A DNA stretch of 64,000 bases from Dermacentor variabilis (lineage: Eukaryota; Arthropoda; Arachnida; Ixodida; Ixodidae): contig NC_134574.1 of NCBI RefSeq assembly GCF_050947875.1, forward strand, positions 106,917,469-106,981,468, written 5' to 3'. A model generated the notes under the pieces. It did no database searches, was not told the DNA's origin, and worked only from the letters and a program-made list of their open reading frames with translations. The translations under genes were made by a program, and so were the position numbers. Shown in pieces: positions 54,701 to 64,000 of the stretch. The first letter of the stretch is position 1. Every line of letters starts with the position of its first letter.

Positions 54701-57300
54701 TATTTTCTTACTATGGCCCGTTTCATACGCATAACAAAGACGAAACACCAAAAAAGAAAGATAGAAGGAAAGAAAGAGAGTTCCACCTACAAGTTAGGAG
54801 AATCTGGCTTTCACGTCGAGGCGAGTGAAAAAGCTGTGTACTTAAACCTGAGACAAATGATCCAATTACGTTTGCCTAAGCTCCGCGGGAAAGACAACAC
54901 ACAAGCAATACCGTTACCAACGAAAACGCGAACAGAGTTAAGTAAAAAAAGAAAGGTAGTAATATTACTAACGTAAAAAGGAAACAAGCGAAGAAGCTTC
55001 TGCCAGCACTTGCGTAAGAGGATTTCTTAAAAGCAGGCAAACTTCATTACGGAAACTTCCAGCGCCCCAGAAGCAACGAACAACGATTCTAGTACCGCAA
55101 GTGCAGAGAATCGGAACTAAGGAAATCGGAACGACAAAGGAAAGAGAACAGCATGCAAGAAACACATTCCTTCGGGGCAGCTTCGTAGGTTAGGCACAAA
55201 TGTACAGCACAATGAGCAAGGCTGCCCCCGTTACACCGCGAAAGGTGCAAGCATACGTATACGGCGGCTTTCCTGAGAGGCACCCAGCACACACGAAGCT
55301 TGGTGAAACAGACAAAACAAGCGCACAAATAGCATTGGCGGCAAACTAGCCTCTGTTACTCCTCATTATCTTTGCCTTTTCGTTCCCCCCCTTTTTTTTA
55401 CTTCTTTTCGAACTGTCTGGAAGAGGAACTTTCGCATTCGATTATTCCGTGAGGCACTCAACCTTCGAAAGGAATGCCCGTCGTTCCAAGTTTTATTCGC
55501 TGCGGCGCTTCTCCCACTGCGACGACGCCGAATGAGAAAAGAAGCAGAACGTAAAACAGCACGAGGAAACTAAATTATTTTGCACCCCCTCCTCCCTTCT
55601 CGAATGACGAAAAACTGACTGGCGGCAGACATACAGAGAAGAAGCGCAGCGAAGCGTTTCCCAATTTCTCGGTCCAAAGCGGTAAGCGTGAAGGCGAAGC
55701 AAGAAACCCAGGAACCGCCAATATCCAAGCCCCTTTGCCCTACAGATCAACCCTCCACATATTAGTGCACTGAGTAAATGGAAAACTCCGCGAATCGAAA
55801 TCGGTAGAGAGAGAGTCGGCGCCGTCGCATAAAGTTCGACGTCGTCGACCGTGCGATTACAGGCGGAACGTCAATTTAGCGACCTTGGATCACGAGCGAC
55901 GCTAGACACTGCACTGCGACGAAAAAAAAAAAAAAAAAGAGGATGACGTACGCAAAAAAGGGGGCCGCGGAGTCGGAATGACACGCGGTACAGGGAGTCT
56001 GCGAGCGTACGAAGAAGCAAAGCGTAACGCGTCTTGCCAGCTTCGTTAGTACGATCGCCGGTCTCCCGAGTTCGGCATGAATAGTCTACTCGCGTCCGCT
56101 GCTTTCAGAGATTCGAATCGGAATTACAGTGACGCGAGCTGCGGTGCATTACAGCATCCACCCCCAGATGCCTGCGCAGTTTAAACAACGCACGTGGATA
56201 GCACATTCCAAAACAACGAGATGCGTCCGTGACTTGGTGGGGGAGGTGCGCGTTCGCGTAGCAGCGCGAGACAGAACGAAGCACGAAGCGACGAGAGAAG
56301 TGGTTCTTGTGGGGAAGGAGGAAAGGCTAGCACCATCTTCTGCAACCCATGCGGGAGCACGGCTCAGCGCCATCAGGGCGGGGAGAAGGGATTAAAAGAG
56401 AGAGAGGGTAGGACGGAGAAAGGTAGAGGGTTGTCCCAGCAGCATCAGAGCAGCCCGGCCGGGAGGGCCCAGTGGGTTCGACCGGAGGAGTAGGCTGGAG
56501 GTAGACCGTATAGGAACACGAAAGGACGCGCTTTTACAACGAAGCTGTTAACTCTTTCAGTGTCGGTTTTTTTTTTTTTCGAGGGAGACGCATTCCCGGT
56601 GTCGCATTCTTTTTTTATCTCTCGGATAATATAAAACGAACGCAACGATTCATTTTCGGTTATTCGGCAGGAAAAAAAGAAAGAGATGACGCGGGTAACT
56701 GGAATTTCACTCCTAGTATGGTGCCCTCACGAGAGGCTGGAGAACGTACAGGTACGTGGGTGACGCTGAAAGGGTAACGGGAGTTCCGCAGCGCTCTTAG
56801 GGCGGTGAGGTGAAGGCCGCGGCGCGTGGTCGAAATCAAATGCGAATGCGACGCAACGTGTGCCGGAACGTCGAATATGACTTGAAACGCAACGATCGAA
56901 CGATCATAAAGTAATAGTTACCTCGTGTATATCTCCTTCGATCAGAAAACAAATTCTTTGCACGGCTTTTTAAACCAGTAATCGGTAATTTGTTGTAGCT
57001 CGCGACGCGCTATACCGGAACCACATTGGAGGTTATAGCTAACTGATTCGATACGGCTGCGGCAATTAAAGTTCGCGCCTTCGTGCGGCAACGCACCCTG
57101 GCAGCTTCGAACAGCAAGCGGCAGCCGCGTTCGAACTTGGCAACTGCTGGGCCGCGACTGTGTAGCGATGCCTGCGGCTCCATTCTATGCCACTCCTATG
57201 ATCCACCGTTCACAGCCGGCTGATCCCGTCGATAACGCGGGAGGAGCGTCGCTCTGACCAGTGACGAAAAGCGAAGAGGAATAGCATCGAGAAAAAAAAA

Positions 57301-58172
57301 ATTACCGACGATTACGTTACTTCCTAATGCGAAATTTGAGCGCAGCAAATAAGCTGTTTCACCTTTTGGATAGATTGAGGCAAAGAAATCGAGCAACACA
57401 TGTATGCGCTATCACAGAATTTTTTTTTTATTTTTCACACGTATTCCTTTAACAAAGACTCCACTAACAGTTCTTGACAGTCTTGAAGGAAGCTTTGTGG
57501 TCGGAGAAATAGACTGATATATGTTCGACTTGGTACACCAATGCTTGATTCTCAAAGACGAGATCTATACAAGTGCCTCGCGAGGTTGTCACAGCCGTGG
57601 GGGAAGCAGAGGCTAAGCGCCGCCGCCGAGAAGACCCTGCCGTTCGCGCCGCCGAAGCGGAGGCTCATTGCCGCCGTCGAGAGCAACCAGCAGTAAGCAA
57701 GGCTGAAGCAGAAGCTCATCGCCGCCGCCGAGAAGACCCTGCAGTTCGCGCCGCCGAAGCGGAGGCTCATCGCCGCCGTCGAGAGCAACCAGCAGTAAGC
57801 GGAGGGGGGCGGCGTGTACACCCAGCGGCAAACGATGGGGGCAGAAGCGCGCGCAGCAAGCGGACAACACGATAAAGGGAGGAGGGAAGAGATAGCAGCG
57901 ACTGACTGATGCCTTTGACTGATACTCTTTCTGCATGGCGGCGACGGTGTTCTATGCAGTCACGTTATCTTGACTCTCTAGCGGCGTCAGCGGCATCCAG
58001 CGGTATCAGTCGGTCGCTGCTAGCGCTGGGGGGATGAAAAGGGGGCGGAGCTGGTTACGAGGCCGACGACAACGCCGACGACGACGCGAAACCCAGGAAC
58101 GGACGCCAAAGAGCTGCGCTCTAAAAATCACCGGCGACTACGATACTGCCTAATGCGAAATTTGAGCGCAGC
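57301..58172 (+). mobile_element. Repeat unit flanked by 46-bp direct repeats and carrying a basic-repeat ORF
   Basis: The 46-bp sequence at 57301-57346 recurs at 58127-58172 in the same orientation with five differences; the last 22 bases (TAATGCGAAATTTGAGCGCA, GC) are identical. Between them lie a T-rich tract, the repeat-coding ORF (57573-57875) and a GACGAC-rich stretch. Near the right copy CTGCGCTC mirrors GAGCGCAG, so part of this forms a hairpin. It resembles a dispersed tick repeat, and the coding part suggests descent from a mobile element. Confidence 0.55.
57573..57875 (+). CDS. ORF encoding four 17-residue basic repeats
   Basis: This 100-codon frame contains four in-register 17-residue units (51 bp each, 57600-57803) of the form (A/G)EAEAxRRRRExPAVxx. 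They alternate between a DPAVRA-ending and a QPAVS-ending version, so the DNA repeat is really a 102-bp dimer copied twice. Each unit would form an Ala/Glu/Arg-rich helix. The pattern recalls arginine-rich tandem repeats such as the STPR DNA-binding repeat (23 residues), but the length differs and I make no functional claim. An N-terminal MPREVVTAV and a short basic tail complete it. It may be the 3' remnant of a longer mobile-element gene. Confidence 0.4.
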   Translation: MPREVVTAVGEAEAKRRRREDPAVRAAEAEAHCRRREQPAVSKAEAEAHRRRREDPAVRAAEAEAHRRRREQPAVSGGGRRVHPAANDGGRSARSKRTTR

Positions 58173-59730
58173 TGTGTACGTGTTTTGATGTCGCGATGTA
58201 CTGGCCGGCAAGGACAATTTGCCTCATGCGGCACGTTGCAAATAGAGCGACGTGCGGCGCGACTACCTCGCTAATCGCGAAATCGCGAGACGCGGCGTGT
58301 CAGTGACGAGTGGAGCACGAATCACAGCAGCCACCGCAGAGAGACCTCCGCTCATGCAGCGCTTTGTTTCCATGCAGACGACGCGCGATATCCTGGCGCA
58401 GTCTCGTAGCCTTCGCCGCCGCGAAGCCCCGGCATGCGCGGTACTACGCTTTTCTCCTCTCGCCTTTCTCCATGCCCTCCTCCTCCGCTTTCCACCTCGT
58501 GGTTCCGCTGCACACTCATCCTCCGCTATTCTCGTCGCGCTCTCTTCGCTATCGCCGTCTTTCATCTCCCACTGCCTTCCGCGTTCGCTTTCATCCTTCG
58601 CTGTGTTCGTTCGCTCGGTTACGAGGGACAACGGCTACGCTCAATGCAGGAACGGGCACCTCAGAGCTATGCTTTAAATCCACTGCTGCGTTCGAGCGCT
58701 GCCGTGAGCAAGGAAACTCGCTTATAGTACTTCTGAAGGGCGTGGAAATTCGTCAATGCAGCTACGCTGTTTTAGAAGCATCAGTTGGCAGACTGGCATA
58801 CACGTCTGAAAGTTTTTCTCTTTTCTTCTTTGGCGCCATTAGCGAAGAAATGAACCCATATACCAACTCATCCAGCTATTCGTACTTCTGAACAAGTGAT
58901 TTTTGCGACTGGGGATGAGCAAATAATAGACACCACTTTAATGAGCACTATGCTGACCTGCTGTAGGCAGCGTCCACGCCAAACACGTAGTTTGTAAGTA
59001 GTACTTTGCGGCACACAGAGCTCCTGCCGCTCCGTCATATAATGATCTGCTTCATGCATCCTCAACGAAGCACTTCAGTTGATCACGCTCTAAGTACCAC
59101 GCTGCCTTGCACAATCAACTAGGTTAGACAGAGAGAGACAGGGAGAGACAAAACAATATAAAGGCACGCTATGACGTCGAGTTTTCGCTAAGGACCTACT
59201 CTGTTATCAGGTAAACGAGCACCAATGATATCATCTACCCTAACCACATACAGTCCTGACGCGCGGTGCAAAGCTCCCTTATCACGTACTTTTATCGTTA
59301 AACCGTAAAAGCCTAAGGGCTGGTTCGGTAAAGGCCGGCAGGTGATTACTTTTCGCCGAGAAGGCACGGGCATCTATAGCTGACGCAGGTTTAATTTGGA
59401 AGTCTCCAAGGCCTTCAGTTGCGAAATTCGCTCGTTAAAACCACTACAGCTAACGCGGCACGCCCGTTTGTGGAACACCCCTCCTAACGGAAAAATAAAC
59501 TCGACTACGCAAACCAATTAGTGCAGATCCGGTACACCCCCCGGCAGTCCGCACACATCGGTCCCTATGCGAGAGTCGGGACAGCAGCGAAGCAAAATGA
59601 AGCAAGCCTATCTTTCATCACATGGTTAAGGTTGAAGTAGGCGGCCATCGATGCACAAACTGAAATCGCCGACGCCGAAAAGCAGATGGCGCCGGTGAGC
59701 CCGGCTATGTTGCCCCCATGATGCGATCGA

Positions 59731-59882
<152 letters not shown>

Positions 59883-60750
59883 CAGGATGTACTATCACCA
59901 TATCGGGCACATCCGCTCATTAAGGGATACGCCACGGGCCAAGGGCTTCGGTTGAGCATTTGCCCCCACCGAACCCACTCATCCGTCTTTATTCCTTTTC
60001 GGCAGCCTGCACTTCGCGAATACCCCAGGGAGAGAAAGGGAGCACGCGATGCAAATGACCGCGTGCATTCGACCAGCAGCGCAAACAGAACCCCGGTATT
60101 TGCGTGCCTGTGAAAGGGAAAAAAAAGTGGAATTCGAGAAACCTACATGGACGACGAACCAAAGAAAAAAGAAAATTACTGCCAACAGCCGTTCGATGCG
60201 ACATTCATGGAGGAGGCCAAGAAACAGAAAAGGAAAGAAAAGAACAAGAGGGAAAAGACCGTTAGATAACTCTTGCACGTGGGACGGCAAAGAAAGAGCG
60301 AAGGCAAGACCGAACAAAAAGACGAAGGCAAAACATGGCAGGCATCCTTGTCAGCATGCGCATTGCTTAAAGGGGCGGGGCACGCGCTGCCCCTTCTATC
60401 GCCAGCGCCACTCCGAGAGAAGACGCTTACAACGGGAACGTAGCCTCCATTTATCCTTTTCAAGGAACAAGGGAAGCGTGGATCGCATGGAGCGAGTGTA
60501 ATTTAATCACACGTCTGTCCTCACAATACTTGTTTTCTTCCTTCGAGCCACCGGTCGTCCCATCGACCGCTTCTGGCTTTCTTCCTGCGTTGAGTTCAAG
60601 CTTCAAGGGCTGCACGGTATCCCTATGGGTCGGGGAGCAAGATCACAGTGGATAGAATTGTGATGCCCATAGCACGAGCGCACAGCGACCTAAGGCAAAA
60701 ACAAGGCAACGAAGAAAACGTTCCAGAGAGGTAGTACAGACCACCAAGTT

Positions 60751-61020
60751 TAGATAGACAGTTAAGATTAGATGGACAGTTAAGATTAGATGGACAGTTA
60801 AGATTAGATGGACAGTTAAGATTAGATGGACAGTTAAGATTGGGTGGCTAGATAAGATTGGGTGGCTAGATAAGATTGGGTGGCTAGATAAGATTGGGTG
60901 GCTAGATAAGATTGGGTGGCTAGATAAGATTGGGTGGCTAGATAAGATTGGGTGGCTAGATAAGATTGGGTGGCTAGATAAGATTGCATGGCTAGATAAG
61001 ATTGGATGGCTAGATAAGCT
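60751..61020. repeat. 18-bp minisatellite in two homogeneous blocks
   Basis: Fifteen exact 18-bp units. Five are of type TAGATGGACAGTTAAGAT (60751-60840, first with one change), eight are identical TGGGTGGCTAGATAAGAT (60841-60984), and two are variants (60985-61020). Degenerate GAT-rich sequence continues to about 61130. Confidence 0.95.
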
Positions 61021-61794
61021 AGCTAGACAGGATTAGATTATAAGATTTGATAGATATGATTGCATGGAGGTATATCATAACAGATTAGCCAGATAAGATT
61101 ACATAGGCCAGATAAATAGATAAGTAAGAAAGATAGGTGAAGAACAAGAACAGAACGATGCATGAAAATCCAGCACAAACGCCACTGCCGAAGAGTGCAG
61201 GCCCGCGGCGGGTGCCCGCCTTCCCTCGGGAGGCTACCACGCTGCGGGAAGAGTTGGGAACGGGAAGCGGGGACGAATAGCAAAACGAATATAATCGCGG
61301 ACGTGCGCGTGTTAGGTGAGCAAGTGCTACAGAAACAAACAGCGCAGAAGGAAGGACTGGCGTGGTATGCGCACGTGGATCCGGATATACTGTTCTTTTG
61401 CTATTCTTTCCTTTGCTTTTCTTTGGATCACGCCCTCCACGGTTTCGAGGAGTCATTGCTGCTAGCTCAGTTCGCCGTTCTAATCTGAGCAAGGGATCTC
61501 AAGTGAGCGAAGCAGTGAGCATGACTGTTTCCAAACCTCAATGCATAAAATTGGACGCTTTAGAAAGACAGGGACACCGAAGTCGCGGAATGCAATCTGC
61601 AGGACGAACAAAAGAACGCAAAAAAAGAAAGCCTGCAATGGTGCTTGGTTTGAGCACTGCGTCAGCGCTCCCTTCCCTGGGTGACTCGATCGTGCTACAG
61701 GCCTCAACTGCGAGTGTGTGCAATGCGCTATCCCGGTACTAGCATAAGCGGGCTGTTTCATATCAGGAGCGGGATGGCGAAGACAGAACGACGG

Positions 61795-61993
<199 letters not shown>

Positions 61994-64000
61994 TGAGAAA
62001 AGACGAATAACAAACGTAACGCACTTCGCAAAAGATTATAATTATAGCATTATACCCAGTACACAACAGTAATAGGAGCACGGGATGCGACAACAAAGTA
62101 ACCTGATTCGTAGCCGATACATACACCCTCGAGTACGTACGCATGAACACGACGTTGCTCACTTAAGGTTCAGTCTGTGTGGCGAAGTCGCAACGAAACT
62201 TTATTTCCCTACTCGAAAAAACATTTACGGTCGGCTCCACATAGTTGCAAGTAAGACCACTTTCGCTGAGGCGGCGACTGACTCTCGGAAAGCAGACACA
62301 ACCAACGTCACAAAGAAGTTAGTTAAAAAGGAGCGAGGAAAAATTGATATACGTTATGGAACATGTAAAACGTGTGTTATTGCTAGCCACAGCGGTGTCA
62401 CTGGAGAACACTAAAAACCGCACGCAAGCAGCCGACATCGCCAATCATCAATCACTAATTTCATAGTCAAAGTTCCGAAACAATGTTCGAGCGAAAGAAG
62501 CAGACAGACGTTTTCACTGGGAACTTCGGGGACAAAGAAAGGGAAGCGCTAACTAAAACCTAGTAGCGGGAACGCAAAGCTGACCACAGAGGCAACACTT
62601 TATTAAAAGCGACAGTGCGCAGTTTAAAATGCCGCTGAATGTGCCAACTTCAAGAAGATCGTGAGAGCATAACACTGCATTTTTTTTTTCTTTTTGCCGA
62701 GCGGCCGACGGAAGTGCTGCCCCCTGCATGCCTTGAGGCCTGTAACAAGTGCGCTAGCGTCTGAACTCGCGACGATTAATGAGAGCAACCCTACACACGA
62801 CGTCCTCTCGCAGCGAATTTCTACGCCCTTAAACACCCCAGGAATGCCAGCAAAATCTCAAGTATTCCTTGAAGTAGGGGTATAATTGAAGCACTATAAC
62901 TGCAGATGCCTAACTCTTCTACGAAACTTATGCGGACAAAGTCTCATACGACCGGGATAAGCAGCGACCCAAAAGGACGCATACGTTGTTAGGAATGATT
63001 CAATCAGGAGGGGGGGCTCCATATTTTAAGGAGGGGCTCGGCGCTCCCCCCCCTCCCCTTGGCAGGCGAACTGTAGCACTGCGGCACCGATTCTACAAGC
63101 GCTGGAGGTGATTTTATTACCAGTAGTGCCTTTACCAGTAGTGCCTTGGAATTATAACTATCCAATGTTACGATTAATGACTTAACCGCGATTAATCGGA
63201 TGCTGTGGCATAAGTAAACAAACAGGAAGGCAAGTGTTATCGTAGTGCTGAACGAATTTCCCTGAGACACTGCACATGACGGACGCAAACGCATCCCATC
63301 TCGGCAACGCAACTGCATAACTGAACGCAGCGGCGATGTACGATCGACAAAGCTTGAGCGAAACCAAATAATGTGCATAACGTCAAATGCCACGCACCAA
63401 CTTATAACGAAACCTACCTTTGCGGCACCGTTGCACATAAGACAACACCGCTAACGAACTAATCGCATGCAAGAGTGCCATAGCGCCCCGAATCAAGTAT
63501 CGAAACATTAGTCTTTTACTCTACATTCGACAAACTGCAGGAACCGCGACCTCGTGATCATGAGCTTCTTCATCTCCTTAGTGCTGTAATTTCTCTTCTT
63601 CCTCAAGTACTTCTAAAGACTCTGCAAAAGTTGCATGTCTGTCAAAACACGACCTGGATAGAAGGTCCTTCGCTAGAGCCGTTAACTGCTAAGCAGTCTA
63701 GACTTGTGCACATACTCTGTATTTTCTAATATTACTCCATTCTATATTCAGTTTGGCTCGGATATTAGTATTTGAAGCTTTCGAAGTATTCGAAACAAAC
63801 GAATACACGTATTTTTCCGCGTATAAGGCGCAGCCAGTATTACAACATTACGGAAAGAAAAAGATGTCCGAGCGGATAACCCGCGGAAAGAACTGCGTAC
63901 AGTGCCTGAATATTTGTAAAAGCAGTCTCCATTCGCAGATGCACAAATCGTCCATGTCATATCTTAGGCATGCTTATGTGTTCCCCACCTCTTCGGCGAC

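Noticed and set aside
58252..58891. Overlapping ORFs of 141, 193 and 122 codons on both strands
   Set aside because: A CT-rich stretch keeps several frames open at once, which is a compositional effect. It is possibly part of a dispersed repeat.

Overview
This is eukaryotic, repeat-rich, mostly non-coding DNA, most likely from an ixodid (hard) tick. Three things point there: dispersed tRNA-derived SINEs of the kind common in tick genomes, a decayed LINE reverse transcriptase of a type I associate with ticks, and an arthropod-type neuronal gene cut into very small exons by introns of up to 20 kb. I could run no database search, so the species is open.

The one gene I can identify is SNAP-25 (synaptosome-associated protein, a Qb/Qc SNARE) on the minus strand. 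Five exons are visible, in transcription order: exon 3 (41524-41483, 42 nt), exon 4A (28759-28711, 49 nt), exon 4B (27094-27046, 49 nt), exon 5 (25988-25871, 118 nt) and exon 6 (5651-5523, 129 nt). All have consensus AG/GT borders. The phases join exactly for 3-4A-5-6 and equally for 3-4B-5-6. The first exon(s) with the start codon should lie above 41.5 kb or beyond the right edge. The Qc-SNARE exons should lie left of position 1.

The most interesting observation is the exon 4 pair. Exons 4A and 4B are both 49 nt with the same phases and share 8 of 16 residues, including the zero-layer glutamine. Using exactly one keeps the frame; using both or neither leads to a premature stop. They therefore look like mutually exclusive exons that swap the centre of the first SNARE helix. 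Vertebrates swap the next exon (5a/5b) instead.

Layout: 1-5.5 kb is the intron after exon 6 and holds several palindromic elements (982-1145, 1775-1817, 1973-2205, 2612-2875) and degenerate SINEs. The 20-kb intron between exons 5 and 6 holds a 153-bp tandem duplication, microsatellites, tRNA-like repeats and one fresh SINE with a perfect 13-bp target duplication (22962-23197). The introns around 4A/4B are short (about 1.1 and 1.6 kb). The 12.7-kb intron between exons 3 and 4A carries a nested inverted repeat of about 1.13 kb (30366-31498), two splice-bounded orphan ORFs and a 70-bp MITE. From 41.5 kb to the end lie long microsatellites, a decayed LINE (46132-47580, minus), a TTAA-flanked DNA transposon (49085-49892), a repeat encoding a 17-residue basic repeat (57301-58172) and an 18-bp two-block minisatellite (60751-61020). 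I found no rRNA gene, no convincing functional tRNA gene and no CRISPR array.
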